Part shown: positions 22,932 through 31,406 of the stretch, piece after piece
Layout of the letters: each line of letters starts with the position of its first letter
How positions within the stretch are numbered: the stretch's first letter is position 1
Source of the DNA: Streptomyces sp. ISL-98
Lineage (GTDB): Bacteria; Actinomycetota; Actinomycetes; Streptomycetales; Streptomycetaceae
Assembly (NCBI RefSeq): GCF_018614055.1
Contig: NZ_JAGGPB010000052.1
Location: forward strand, 1-38,681
Length of the DNA stretch: 38,681 bases
Direction of reading: 5' to 3'
Translations under genes and position numbers: made by a program
Notes under the pieces: model-generated
What the model was told of the DNA's origin: nothing
Database searches by the model: none
Seen by the model: the letters and a program-made list of their open reading frames with translations, nothing else

Positions 22932-23881
22932 CGTGCGGCCCCCTCGGGCACTGTGCCGCGATACTGCACCGCGTCCCGGGTGAGCTCCATGTAGGCCTCC
23001 TCCAGTGACGCGCGATGCGAGGACACCTCCGAGAACGGCACCGCGCCCCGCCCGAGGAGCGACACGATCTTTTCGGCCGGCAGCCCAGAGACGGTGAGCG
23101 TGTCGGGCCCGGTGGAACTCACAGTGGCGCCCTCACGCGCCAGCAGCGTCATCGCCTGCGTGCGCGCGGAGGTACGCAGGGCGACCCGCCCCTGGGACGC
23201 GGAAGCGAGCATGTCGCGCACGCTCATGTCCGCGATGACCTTGCCGCGCCCGACGACCACCAGATGGTCCGCGGTGTCCTGCAGTTCGCTCATCAGGTGA
23301 CTGGACACCAGCACGGCGCGGCCCTGCTGGGCGAGGGACGACAGGAATCCGCGCATCCACACGATGCCCTCGGGATCGAGGCCGTTGAACGGCTCGTCCA
23401 GCATGAGCACCGGCGGGTCCCCGAGCAGCGCCGCCGCGATCCCCAGCCGCTGCCGCATGCCCAGGGAGAAGCCGCCCGCCTTCCGCTTGGCAACGTCCTG
23501 CAGGCCGGCCTGGCTCACCACCTCGTCGACCCGCTTGGAGCTCAGACCCTGCGAATGGGCCAGCCACAGCAGGTGGTTGCGGGCGGTACGGCTCGGCTGC
23601 ACCGCCCCGGCGTCCAGTAACGCCCCGATGTGCTTCAGAGGGGTGCGCAGACTCCGATACGGCCGTCCGCCGACCGACGCGGTGCCCTGATCAGGCTTGT
23701 CCAAGCCCATGATCACCCGCATGGTGGTGGACTTCCCCGCGCCGTTCGGGCCGACGAAACCAGTGATCTGCCGAGGGGCGACGGTGAACGTCATGCCATC
23801 CAGCGCCTGGGTCTGCCCGAAGCGTTTACGCAGGTTGGTGACCTCAATCGTCGCTTCCCCGTCTTCGATCGTCTTCTCCAT
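22928..23881 (-). CDS. ABC transporter ATP-binding protein
   Basis: This 317-aa ATPase of an ABC-2 exporter has Walker A GPNGAGKST (44-52), the signature SLGMRQ (139-144; SLGMRQR replaces LSGGQ, as is common in this family), Walker B VLMLDEP (158-164) and an H-loop SSHLMSE. The C-terminal ~90 residues form the regulatory extension typical of antibiotic/bacitracin-type exporters. It is first of a three-gene operon with both permeases. A 34-base palindrome lies 83 bases upstream of its start. Confidence 0.94.
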   Translation of the reverse strand: MEKTIEDGEATIEVTNLRKRFGQTQALDGMTFTVAPRQITGFVGPNGAGKSTTMRVIMGLDKPDQGTASVGGRPYRSLRTPLKHIGALLDAGAVQPSRTARNHLLWLAHSQGLSSKRVDEVVSQAGLQDVAKRKAGGFSLGMRQRLGIAAALLGDPPVLMLDEPFNGLDPEGIVWMRGFLSSLAQQGRAVLVSSHLMSELQDTADHLVVVGRGKVIADMSVRDMLASASQGRVALRTSARTQAMTLLAREGATVSSTGPDTLTVSGLPAEKIVSLLGRGAVPFSEVSSHRASLEEAYMELTRDAVQYRGTVPEGAAR

Positions 23882-23948
23882 GCCAGAAGGCTAGGAAAGA
23901 CGACTTGAGCTGTCGTCACGGCGGCGAGGGACGTTCACCGCCCCTGAC

Positions 23949-23997
23949 GTGAGGGACAGCGACGACTGCTCGTCCCTCACGTGAGGGACGAGCAGTC
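23949..23997. promoter_or_regulatory. Perfect 34-base palindrome with a third half-site
   Basis: Bases 23964-23997 form a gapless perfect palindrome (arm GACTGCTCGTCCCTCAC). The GTGAGGGAC half-motif occurs at 23981-23989, inverted at 23972-23980, and again in direct orientation at 23949-23957. It lies between the end of the response-regulator gene and the start of the ABC ATPase gene, both on the minus strand. The extra half-site and lack of a U-tract favour an operator for the nearby regulator; a strong cruciform or transcription terminator is the alternative. Confidence 0.6.
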
Positions 23998-24034
23998 TCC
24001 TCCCTGATGATGACGCCTCCGACTGTGCGGATTG

Positions 24035-24766
24035 CTATCCGGTTTGGCGGAAGCGCGGCACAACCAGTCCTGTTTCGTACGCGGTGATGACGGCTTGCGT
24101 ACGGTCGCGCAGCGCCAGCTTTGTCAGAACGCGGCTGACGTGTGTCTTCACGGTCTCTTCGGACACGACCAGCCGGGCGGCGATCTCCGGATTGGACAGG
24201 CCTTCGGCGACGAGCCGCAGCACCTGCGTCTCCCGCGGCGTGAGTGTCTTGAGTGTATTGAGCGGGGATGCGGGCGTGGCCTCGGCGGCCCTGGCGGGCA
24301 TCAGGGCGAACTCGCTGATGAGTCGGCGGGTGACGCCGGGAGCGAGTAGCGCGTCGCCCGCTGCGACGACCCGTACCGCGTCGAAGAGCCGTTCCGCGGT
24401 GACGTCCTTGAGGAGGAAGCCGCTGGCACCGGCGCGCAGCGCGTCGTACACGTACTCGTCCAGGTCGAAGGTCGTCAGGATGAGGACGCGCGGCCCGTCG
24501 GACCGAGCGCTGCCTGAAGTCTCGGAGGCTCCGGAGGAGACGAGTTGTCTTGTGGCTTCGATGCCGTCCATGCCGGGCATGCGGATGTCCATGAGCACGA
24601 CGTCCGGAGAGAGCTCGCGGCAGATCCGTAATGCCTCGGCTCCGTCCGAGGCTGTCTCGACGACCGTGAATTCCGGCTGCGTGTCCAGCAGTGCGGCGAA
24701 GCCGGTGCGGACGACCAGATGGTCATCGGCGACGACGATCCGGACCGACCGGGACGGGATGCTCAT
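24035..24766 (-). CDS. NarL/LuxR-family response regulator
   Basis: This 243-aa protein has a receiver domain with acidic pocket Asp14-Asp15 and phospho-acceptor Asp60 (VVLMDIRMPGMDG), the Thr switch in ILTTFD, and Lys in GFLLKD. The C-terminal LuxR-type HTH contains LTPRETQVLRLVAEG and SEETVKTHVSRVLTKL. A short Ser/Gly insertion (SSGASETSGSARSDG) in the receiver loop is longer than usual. ATG 24766 overlaps the kinase stop as ATGA, so the pair is co-translated. The downstream ABC exporter is the probable target. Confidence 0.95.
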   Translation of the reverse strand: MSIPSRSVRIVVADDHLVVRTGFAALLDTQPEFTVVETASDGAEALRICRELSPDVVLMDIRMPGMDGIEATRQLVSSGASETSGSARSDGPRVLILTTFDLDEYVYDALRAGASGFLLKDVTAERLFDAVRVVAAGDALLAPGVTRRLISEFALMPARAAEATPASPLNTLKTLTPRETQVLRLVAEGLSNPEIAARLVVSEETVKTHVSRVLTKLALRDRTQAVITAYETGLVVPRFRQTG

Positions 24767-26016
24767 AGAGACTCTTCTGTCGTGGCGGGAAAGCGGGCCT
24801 CGACAACAAACCCACCGCTGACCGCCGAACCGGTACGGACTTCACCGCCGACGGCGGCGGCGCGTTCGCGCATGCCGAGCAGCCCCTGACCGCCGGCCGG
24901 CACTGCGGTGGACATGCCGGGCCCATTGTCCCGGATACGCAGCCGCAGGTCGCTGTCGGTGTAGTTCAGCTCCACGTCGACGGCGGCGCCGGACGCGTGG
25001 CGACGGGCGTTGGTGAGGGATTCCTGGACGATGCGGTACGCGGCGAGTTCGACACCGGGGTCGAGCTCTCTCGGGTATCCGCGGACGATGAGGCGGGCGG
25101 CCGTCCTGGAGGCGTCCCGGGCCTCGTCGAGGAGTTCGTTGAGCTGGCGCAGACTGGGCTGCGGCCGCCGGTCGGCGGTACCGGTGGCGGCCTGGGTGGT
25201 GTCGTCACGCAGCACCCCGAGCAGGCGGCGCATCTCGGTCAGTGCGGCTCGGGCGGTGTCGCCTATGCCCAGCAGCCGCTTGGCCCCCTCGGCGGGCATC
25301 CCGGTGGTGGCCAGCCGGGCGGTCTCGGCCTGCACGGCGACCATGGAGATGTGGTGGGCGACGACATCGTGCAGCTCACGGGCGATGCGCGCGCGTTCGC
25401 CGCGTGCGGTGTTCTCCAGCAGCGTGCCGACGATGGCCTCCCGCGTGGCGGTGTTCTCCAGGACCTGTTTGCGCGCCCGTTGCGCGAGCCCGGCCAGGGC
25501 AGCCACCGGGGCCAGCGCAGCCAGCAGCACCGCCCGTACCCGGAAATCGGGATCCACCGGGCCCGCCAGCGCCAGCAACAGGAACGGCAAACCGAGAACC
25601 ACGGCCAGCAGTTGGCGGCCGTTGCGGCCGAGCCGGTACTGGGCGATCAGCTGCGCGCCGAAACCCGCCAGCGTCACCGTCTGGAAGACCGTGAGTGACC
25701 ATACGCTCGCGACCGAGACGGCGATCCCGGCGGTCACGGGACGCAAGAAGACCAACGGCAGCGCGGTGCACAGGCACAAAAGCCCGACCACCAACGCTAA
25801 TTGCACCCCTACGACACTCCCGTCCCCGCCTCCCGCCATGGACGCGTCCGCTGCCATCCGCGGGATCGATCCATGGCTCCGGACGAACTCGGCTGCCGAC
25901 TCCGCCACCGCCAGCAGCGCCAGCAACGTTCCGGCCACGACGGTCAGGCGCGGACTCCCCGCGACCCGCCGTCCCTTTATGACCCATTCGTCACGCCAGG
26001 CAGTCACATGGTCCAC
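24763..26016 (-). CDS. Two-component sensor histidine kinase (HisKA_3)
   Basis: This 417-aa membrane kinase has several hydrophobic segments between residues 25 and 175, then HisKA_3 with the phospho-acceptor His216 in ARELHDVVAHH, and a HATPase domain (AAYRIVQESLTNARRHASG, RIRDNGPGM, GQGLLGMRERAA). The extracellular loop after TM1 is short, so it may sense membrane stress or an intramembrane signal, as is common for kinases that control ABC exporters. GTG 26016 is used as the start; no strong ribosome-binding site is visible. Confidence 0.93.
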   Translation of the reverse strand: MDHVTAWRDEWVIKGRRVAGSPRLTVVAGTLLALLAVAESAAEFVRSHGSIPRMAADASMAGGGDGSVVGVQLALVVGLLCLCTALPLVFLRPVTAGIAVSVASVWSLTVFQTVTLAGFGAQLIAQYRLGRNGRQLLAVVLGLPFLLLALAGPVDPDFRVRAVLLAALAPVAALAGLAQRARKQVLENTATREAIVGTLLENTARGERARIARELHDVVAHHISMVAVQAETARLATTGMPAEGAKRLLGIGDTARAALTEMRRLLGVLRDDTTQAATGTADRRPQPSLRQLNELLDEARDASRTAARLIVRGYPRELDPGVELAAYRIVQESLTNARRHASGAAVDVELNYTDSDLRLRIRDNGPGMSTAVPAGGQGLLGMRERAAAVGGEVRTGSAVSGGFVVEARFPATTEESL

Positions 26017-26040
26017 AGGCGCCAGTATCCCGGAAACGTC

Positions 26041-26073
26041 AAAAGGCCGTGTCGGATCACTCCGATACGGCCT
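26041..26073 (-). terminator. Terminator of tRNA-Pro
   Basis: On the minus strand AGGCCGT-A-TCGG pairs with CCGA-C-ACGGCCT around a 6-base loop, with one mismatch, followed by TTTT. It lies 22 bases past the tRNA 3' end and just upstream of the kinase gene. Confidence 0.8.
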
Positions 26074-26094
26074 CTGACCTGCGACTCTTTCGAG

Positions 26095-26168
<74 letters not shown>

Positions 26169-26274
26169 ATGCCCGCCTGACCTGGGGTTTCCCCTGGCTC
26201 AGCGCGCAACAGAACAATACCTCACTCGTGGCCCGGTCCTGACGGTTCGTACCGGCTGCGGCGACAATGGGCAG

Positions 26275-26781
26275 GTGAACGAGACGGAGCAGCAGAGCAG
26301 CAGGGACCGTGACCCCGAGGGGCGGGCGCGCAGCGCCCGACCGCGCGACGGGCTCGGCAGGCCGCTGCCGTACGGAGCGCCGGGGGTGGAACGGCAGCCG
26401 GAGGGTGTGGTGCGTACCGGCGATGAAACCGTCCGCGAGGCGCAGCGGCTGCTCGACGCCGGTATGCCGTTCCATGCGCACGAGGTCTTCGAGGACGCGT
26501 GGAAGTCCGGGCCCGAGACGGAGCGTGCCCTGTGGCGCGGCCTCGCCCAGCTCGCCGTGGGCATCACTCATGCGGCCCGGGGCAACCGGGACGGCGGTGC
26601 GAGGCTGCTCAGGCGCGGGGCCGCGGGGATCGCGGAGTACGGAGCGGAGTACAGCGAGGCTCGTCCGTACGGCATCGGCGTCGCGGAGCTCGGCGTCTGG
26701 GCGGGGGAGCTCGCGGGCCGGGTCGAACGGGAAACGGAGCCGGTCGAGGCCGCCGCGGTCGCTCCCCGGCTGCGCCCCTGA
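26275..26781 (+). CDS. DUF309 domain protein
   Basis: This 168-aa protein starts at GTG 26275 (an ATG slightly upstream reads into a stop). After a disordered, Arg-rich N-terminus, residues about 55-125 carry the DUF309 pattern: EAQRLLDAGMPFHAHEVFED, W, and ALWRGLAQLAVGITHAARG, a helical bundle of unknown function. It is followed at 89 bases by cobF in the same direction, but nothing ties it to cobalamin synthesis. Confidence 0.85.
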   Translation: MNETEQQSSRDRDPEGRARSARPRDGLGRPLPYGAPGVERQPEGVVRTGDETVREAQRLLDAGMPFHAHEVFEDAWKSGPETERALWRGLAQLAVGITHAARGNRDGGARLLRRGAAGIAEYGAEYSEARPYGIGVAELGVWAGELAGRVERETEPVEAAAVAPRLRP

Positions 26782-26809
26782 CCGCCAGGCGGCCACGCGG
26801 CGGACTCCA

Positions 26810-26836
26810 CACGGCAGACGCCCCACGGCAGACGCC
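26810..26836. repeat. Short tandem repeat before cobF
   Basis: Two exact copies of cacggcagacgcc occur at 26810-26822 and 26824-26836 (period 14), with a degenerate third (gcggcagactctg) near 26853-26865. They fill most of the 88-base DUF309-cobF gap. The effect is unknown. Confidence 0.6.
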
Positions 26837-26869
26837 ACGCAGCACACGCCATGCGGCAGACTCTGCGCG

Positions 26870-27634
26870 GTGAGAAAGATTCTTGTCATAGGCATCGGCG
26901 CGGGCGACCCGGACCATCTGACGATCCAGGCCGTCAAAGCCCTCAACGCGGTGGACGTCTTCTTCCTCCTCGACAAGGGCGAGGAGAAGTCGGACCTGAT
27001 CCGGCTGCGGCACGAAATCCTCGACCGGCACATCGCGGACGGCCGGGCGTACCGCCTGGTGGAGGGGCGCGATCCGGACCGCGACCGCAAGGCCGGGGGC
27101 GCCGCCTACTCCCCCGCGGTCGGCGACTGGCGCAGTCGGCGGGCCGACATCTTCGAGCGGATGATCACCGACGAGCTGGGCGAGGACCAGACCGGCGCAT
27201 TCCTGGTGTGGGGCGATCCGGCGCTGTACGACAGCACGCTCGGCATCCTGGAGGAGATCCTGGAGCGGGGCGCCGTGGCCTTCGACCACGAGGTGGTGCC
27301 CGGCGTCAGCAGTGTCTCCGCGCTGGTCGCGCGGCACCGCACCGGGCTGAACCGGGTCGCGAAGCCCGTGCAGATCACGACGGGGCGGCGACTGGCCGAA
27401 GGCTGGCCGGAGGGCGCCGACGACGTGGTGGTGATGCTCGACGCGCACCAGGTGTTTCAGACGTACGCCGACGTGGACCCGTACATCTACTGGGGGGCCT
27501 ACATCGGGACCGCGGACGAGATCCTCGTTTCCGGCAGGCTCTCCGAGGTCTCGGACCGGATCCTGGAGGTGCGGGCCGAGGCCCGTGCCCGCAAGGGCTG
27601 GATCATGGACACGTATCTGCTGCGCCGCGACTGA
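26870..27634 (+). CDS. cobF: Precorrin-6A synthase (deacetylating) CobF
   Basis: This 254-aa SAM-dependent methyltransferase of the aerobic cobalamin pathway methylates C-1 and releases acetate to form precorrin-6A. It starts at GTG 26870 (RKILVIGIGAGDPDHLTIQA). The tetrapyrrole-methylase features are the N-terminal GxGxGD-type loop GIGAGDPDHLT, FLVWGDPALYDST, and VVPGVSSVSALVARH. The length and the LDKGEEKSDL stretch fit CobF rather than CobM or CobJ. Its 3' end overlaps cobK on the opposite strand by 32 bases, so the two neighbouring pathway genes converge. Confidence 0.9.
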   Translation: MRKILVIGIGAGDPDHLTIQAVKALNAVDVFFLLDKGEEKSDLIRLRHEILDRHIADGRAYRLVEGRDPDRDRKAGGAAYSPAVGDWRSRRADIFERMITDELGEDQTGAFLVWGDPALYDSTLGILEEILERGAVAFDHEVVPGVSSVSALVARHRTGLNRVAKPVQITTGRRLAEGWPEGADDVVVMLDAHQVFQTYADVDPYIYWGAYIGTADEILVSGRLSEVSDRILEVRAEARARKGWIMDTYLLRRD

Positions 27635-28388
27635 GACACCCGAGCCCGGCCAGTTCGGCCAGCGCCCCGGCCACGTCGGGGAGGCTGTGCACCCCCGGCG
27701 GCGGGGGCGGGCGGCGTACGACGACGACCGGCAGGCCCAGGTCGCGGGCGGCGGTGAGCTTCGCGGCGGTGGCGGGGCCGCCACTGTCCTTGGTGACGAG
27801 GACGTCGACTGCGTGCGTAAGGAGCAGGTCTTTCTCTCCGTCGAGCGTGTACGGGCCTCGGTCCAGCAGGATCTCGCTGTTGCGGGGCAGCGGCGGCTCG
27901 GGCGGCTCCACGGACCGTACGAGGAAGTGCAGCTCGTCCAGGGCGACGAAGGCGGCCAGGCCGAGCCTCCCAGTGGTGAGGAAGACCCGTCGGCCGAGCG
28001 CGGGCAGCCGCGCCGCCGCGTCGGCCAGGTCGTCGGCCATGTGCCAGCGGTCGCCGGGTCCCGGCTCCCAGCCGGGGCGGCGGAGCGCGATCAGGGGGGT
28101 GCCCGAGGCGGCCGCCGCCTCCACCGCGTTTGCGCTGATGGCAGCCGCGAAGGGGTGGGTGGCGTCGACCACGGCGGTCACTCCGTGAGTGCGCAACCAG
28201 ACGGCCATCGCTTCCGCGCCGCCGAATCCTCCGGTTCGCACTTCACCTTCAGGCATCCTTGGTTGTGACACCCGGCCGGCGAGCGAGGTTGTGACCCGCA
28301 GGCCGGGGCGCGGGGCCAGTGTTTGTGCAAGCTTCCTGGCCTCCGTCGTACCGCCGAGTATCAGTACATGCCCGCTACCGGTGATCAT
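27603..28388 (-). CDS. cobK: Precorrin-6A reductase CobK
   Basis: This 261-aa CobK/CbiJ reductase reduces precorrin-6A to precorrin-6B with NADPH, the step after CobF. Visible motifs are HVLILGGTTEARKLAQTL at the N-terminus, VVDATHPFAAAISANA, DRWHMADDLADAA, RRVFLTTGRLGLAAF, and VTKDSGGPATAAKL. It converges with cobF, and their coding ends overlap. The start at ATG 28388 lies head-to-head with hrdB, sharing a 174-base intergenic region. Confidence 0.93.
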   Translation of the reverse strand: MITGSGHVLILGGTTEARKLAQTLAPRPGLRVTTSLAGRVSQPRMPEGEVRTGGFGGAEAMAVWLRTHGVTAVVDATHPFAAAISANAVEAAAASGTPLIALRRPGWEPGPGDRWHMADDLADAAARLPALGRRVFLTTGRLGLAAFVALDELHFLVRSVEPPEPPLPRNSEILLDRGPYTLDGEKDLLLTHAVDVLVTKDSGGPATAAKLTAARDLGLPVVVVRRPPPPPGVHSLPDVAGALAELAGLGCLSRGAADTCP

Positions 28389-28562
28389 GCGGCCACGCTA
28401 CCCGAGGCTCCCGACAGGGCCGTTTCGGAAAAGTGGCTCAGGTCACTCCATTCAAGGCGTAACGAAATGGCGCGAGCGTGCGATGAACCCACAGGTGTCG
28501 TCGCGCTGCCCATACGTCATGCGACCTCGCCTCGTCATCATTTTTGCTACGAGAGGCTCCTC

Positions 28563-30089
28563 GTGTCGGTCAGTCCGTCCCGCCCGTTCCCACAGGAGAT
28601 TGCGGAATCCCCTTCTCTGGTCGCGCTCATTGAGCGCGGTAAGGAGCAGGGTCACATCAACGGCGACGACGTACGCCACGCCTTCGAGGCAGACAGCATC
28701 CCCGCGGACCAGCTGAAGCGGGTTCTGCGCAGCCTCAACCAGGTCCTCGACGAAGAGGGCGTCACGCTGATGGTGACGGCGCCCAAGGCTCCTGCCAAGG
28801 CCCCGGTCAAGCGTGCGCGCAAGACCGTCGCCCGGGACGAGGAGAAGCGTCCGGTCAAGAAGACCGCTGTAAAGAAGACCGTCAAGAAGACCGCTTCGGC
28901 GGCGTCGCAGGCGGCTCCCGCGTCAATATCGGTAATGGACGACGCGGGCGAGGCCCCGGCTCCGGCGAAGCGCGCGGCGAAGAAGACGGCCGCGAAGAAG
29001 ACCGCAGCCAAGAAGGGCGCCGCGGCCACCGAGGAGCCGCAGCCCGACGCGTGGGCCGACGAATCCGGATCGGACGACGCCGACGAGAAGCCGGCGAAGC
29101 AGCCGCAGCAGGGTGACGGCTACGTCCTGTCCGACGAGGACGAGGACGACGCACCCGCGCAGCAGGTCATGGTCGCCGGTGCCACGGCCGACCCGGTCAA
29201 GGACTACCTGAAGCTGATCGGCAAGGTGCCGCTGCTCAACGCCGAGCAGGAGGTCGAGCTCGCCAAGCGCATCGAGGCGGGTCTCTTCTCCGAGCACAAG
29301 CTGGAGGACGAGGACGAGCAGGACGCCGTCTTCCGCCGCGAGCTGGAGATCCTCGTCGAGGACGGCCGCCGTGCCAAGAACCACCTCCTGGAGGCCAACC
29401 TCCGACTCGTGGTCTCGCTGGCCAAGCGCTACACCGGCCGCGGCATGCTCTTCCTGGACCTCATCCAGGAGGGCAATGTCGGTCTGATCCGCGCGGTCGA
29501 GAAGTTCGACTACACCAAGGGCTTCAAGTTCTCGACGTACGCCACCTGGTGGATCCGTCAGGCGATCACCCGCGCGATGGCCGACCAGGCCCGCACCATC
29601 CGTATCCCGGTGCACATGGTCGAGGTCATCAACAAGCTCGCCCGCGTGCAGCGCCAGATGCTCCAGGACCTGGGCCGCGAGCCCACCCCGGAGGAGCTGG
29701 CCAAGGAACTCGACATGACCCCCGAGAAGGTCATCGAGGTCCAGAAGTACGGCCGCGAGCCCATCTCGCTGCACACGCCGCTGGGTGAGGAGGGCGACAG
29801 CGAGTTCGGTGACCTCATCGAGGACTCCGAGGCGGTCGTCCCGGCCGACGCGGTCTCCTTCACCTTCCTGCAGGAGCAGCTGCACTCGGTGCTGGACACC
29901 CTGTCCGAGCGCGAGGCGGGTGTCGTCTCGATGCGCTTCGGTCTGGCCGACGGTCAGCCGAAGACGCTGGACGAGATCGGCAAGGTCTACGGCGTGACGC
30001 GTGAGCGCATCCGTCAGATCGAGTCGAAGACGATGTCGAAGCTGCGTCACCCGTCGCGCTCGCAGGTCCTGCGCGACTACCTCGACTAA
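28563..30089 (+). CDS. hrdB: Principal RNA polymerase sigma factor HrdB
   Basis: This 508-aa essential sigma-70 group 1 factor starts at GTG 28563 (SVSPSRPFPQEIAES) with GAGAGG 6 bases upstream. The N-terminal region 1.1-like segment (ESPSLVALIERGKEQG) is followed by a Lys/Ala-rich extension of AAKKTAAKK-like repeats and an acidic stretch (SDEDEDD), as in Streptomyces HrdB. Region 1.2 starts at DPVKDYLKLIGKVPLL. Region 2 has NLRLVVSLAKRYTGRGM and FKFSTYATWWIRQAITRA; region 4 has GVTRERIRQIESKTMSKLRH. No truncation is seen. A GC-rich hairpin follows the gene. Confidence 0.96.
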   Translation: MSVSPSRPFPQEIAESPSLVALIERGKEQGHINGDDVRHAFEADSIPADQLKRVLRSLNQVLDEEGVTLMVTAPKAPAKAPVKRARKTVARDEEKRPVKKTAVKKTVKKTASAASQAAPASISVMDDAGEAPAPAKRAAKKTAAKKTAAKKGAAATEEPQPDAWADESGSDDADEKPAKQPQQGDGYVLSDEDEDDAPAQQVMVAGATADPVKDYLKLIGKVPLLNAEQEVELAKRIEAGLFSEHKLEDEDEQDAVFRRELEILVEDGRRAKNHLLEANLRLVVSLAKRYTGRGMLFLDLIQEGNVGLIRAVEKFDYTKGFKFSTYATWWIRQAITRAMADQARTIRIPVHMVEVINKLARVQRQMLQDLGREPTPEELAKELDMTPEKVIEVQKYGREPISLHTPLGEEGDSEFGDLIEDSEAVVPADAVSFTFLQEQLHSVLDTLSEREAGVVSMRFGLADGQPKTLDEIGKVYGVTRERIRQIESKTMSKLRHPSRSQVLRDYLD

Positions 30090-30130
30090 GAAGTCCCGGA
30101 CCCGGCCAAGGGGTCCTGGGTACCAACTCC

Positions 30131-30164
30131 GGCGCCTCGGGCTTGTCAGCCTGCCCGAGGCGCC
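30131..30164 (+). terminator. Hairpin after hrdB
   Basis: A perfect 12-base stem, GGCGCCTCGGGC with GCCCGAGGCGCC, encloses a 10-base loop 42 bases past the hrdB stop. There is no strong T-run, as is common for Streptomyces terminators. It also lies at the end of the opposing gene at 30202-30510 and may act in both directions. Confidence 0.7.
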
Positions 30165-30201
30165 GAGTCGCGTTTCCGCCCGATTGCTCTTCGCTGTCCC
30201 G

Positions 30202-30510
30202 TTACGGGATCAGGAACGCGTCCGCTCCCACCGCCGCGGCCAGGCCCGCCACCAGCAGCCAGGACCCGAGTCGCGTCCGCCCGCGACGGCTGAGCTCGAT
30301 GACCACTCCGCAGAGGATCAGGGCCAGCCCGTAGACCCCGACCACCAGAACCGACGACCGGCTCGCCAGCCGCACCACCAGCACCACCGCCACCGCCACC
30401 ATCAGGACCGACGCCGCGGCGATCCGCATGCGCCTGGCCTGACGTGGCGTCAGTCCGGGCTGTGCGGGTATGGAGTCGTCCACGGTCTGTTCCTGGTCAG
30501 CTGAGGTCAT
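30202..30510 (-). CDS. Small membrane protein, unknown function
   Basis: This 102-aa protein has an N-terminal cytoplasmic tail with LTPRQARRMRIAA and three hydrophobic segments (about 28-47, 54-69 and 84-100) joined by short charged loops. It converges with hrdB. No enzyme motif is seen. The region 30511-30647 upstream, shared with the divergent DUF350 gene, should hold both promoters; none could be defined. Confidence 0.75.
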   Translation of the reverse strand: MTSADQEQTVDDSIPAQPGLTPRQARRMRIAAASVLMVAVAVVLVVRLASRSSVLVVGVYGLALILCGVVIELSRRGRTRLGSWLLVAGLAAAVGADAFLIP

Positions 30511-30647
30511 GATCCCGGATCGTAATCGCTCGTACGAGCGGCCGTTCAGCCACCCCGCAACCCGTCCGGTCGCCGCCGCACAGTCGTGCGATAGGTTTTG
30601 CCTCTCTTTTGACCACGATCAATTTCACGCGCGGAGACTGAACCTCA

Positions 30648-31070
30648 ATGGAAGACATCGTCAACGGACTTGGCCGCTCCGCCGCCTACGGTGCGCTGGG
30701 CGTGGTGCTGCTGACCCTCGGCATATTTCTGGTGGACGCCCTGACCCCGGGCAAGCTCGGCCGCCAGATCTGGCAGGAGCGCAACCGTAACGCCGCCCTG
30801 CTGCTCAGCTCGGCACTGCTGGGCATCGGCGGAATCGTCTTCACGTCGATCTGGACGACGTACAACGACTTCGGCAAGGGCCTCGCATCCACGGCCGCCT
30901 TCGGCGTTCTCGGCCTCGTAATGATGGCCGTGGCGTTCCTGGTGGTCGACCTCGTCACGCCGGGGAAGCTGGGCGAGACGCTGGTCCAGAGCGAGCCGCA
31001 CCCGGCGGTGTGGGTGACCGCGTCCTGCAACGTCGCGGTGGCCGCGATCGTCTCGGCATCCATCGCCTGA
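30648..31070 (+). CDS. DUF350 domain membrane protein
   Basis: This 140-aa protein has four hydrophobic segments forming two similar halves, each carrying LVDALTPGKLG or VVDLVTPGKLGETL, the DUF350 hallmark duplication. The function of the family is unknown. The gene is complete, with ATG 30648, and is followed by a strong terminator. Confidence 0.9.
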   Translation: MEDIVNGLGRSAAYGALGVVLLTLGIFLVDALTPGKLGRQIWQERNRNAALLLSSALLGIGGIVFTSIWTTYNDFGKGLASTAAFGVLGLVMMAVAFLVVDLVTPGKLGETLVQSEPHPAVWVTASCNVAVAAIVSASIA

Positions 31071-31125
31071 CCCACCACCCGACTCCCGCCGGTCCGCCGA
31101 CCTAGCGGGCCGGAGAGCACCGCAC

Positions 31126-31158
31126 AAGGCCGCCCCTTAAGCCATGGGGGCGGCCTTT
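31126..31158 (+). terminator. Terminator after DUF350 gene
   Basis: An 11-base perfect stem, AAGGCCGCCCC / GGGGCGGCCTT, encloses a 10-base loop and is followed by T; the A/T edges allow function on either strand. It lies 55 bases past the DUF350 stop and isolates it from the conservon. Confidence 0.85.
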
Positions 31159-31406
31159 GGCGTACACGGGGCCTATACGTCACCCGTTCGGTTACTCCTC
31201 GCGCACAGTCGTGAGCCCAGTGTGCAAAATTGGCGAGTCTAAACCCCGCGCCAGGGCGCACGCAGAGGGTTGCTGAATATGCCGCCGCGCTGATCCGATC
31301 TGGCTAAGCTCGGTCGAAGCGCGCCGAGTTGCTATGAAATCACGCACTTGTTCCCAAGTGTCTTGATGGTTCGAATACATCCCCGCATCGACCGGCAGAG
31401 GTTTAC
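31159..31406 (+). promoter_or_regulatory. Leader region of the conservon operon
   Basis: The gap from the DUF350 gene to cvnA is 336 bases; after the terminator it holds no gene. It is less GC-rich near its end and contains a small inverted repeat, CACTTG-ttcc-CAAGTG (31345-31360), about 47 bases before cvnA. The promoter must be here, but no -35/-10 pair is convincing. AGAGG 5 bases before ATG 31407 is the ribosome-binding site. Confidence 0.45.

Noticed and set aside
28563..30089. HrdA, HrdC or HrdD instead of HrdB
   Set aside because: The long Lys/Ala-rich N-terminal extension and region 1.1-like segment are features of HrdB.
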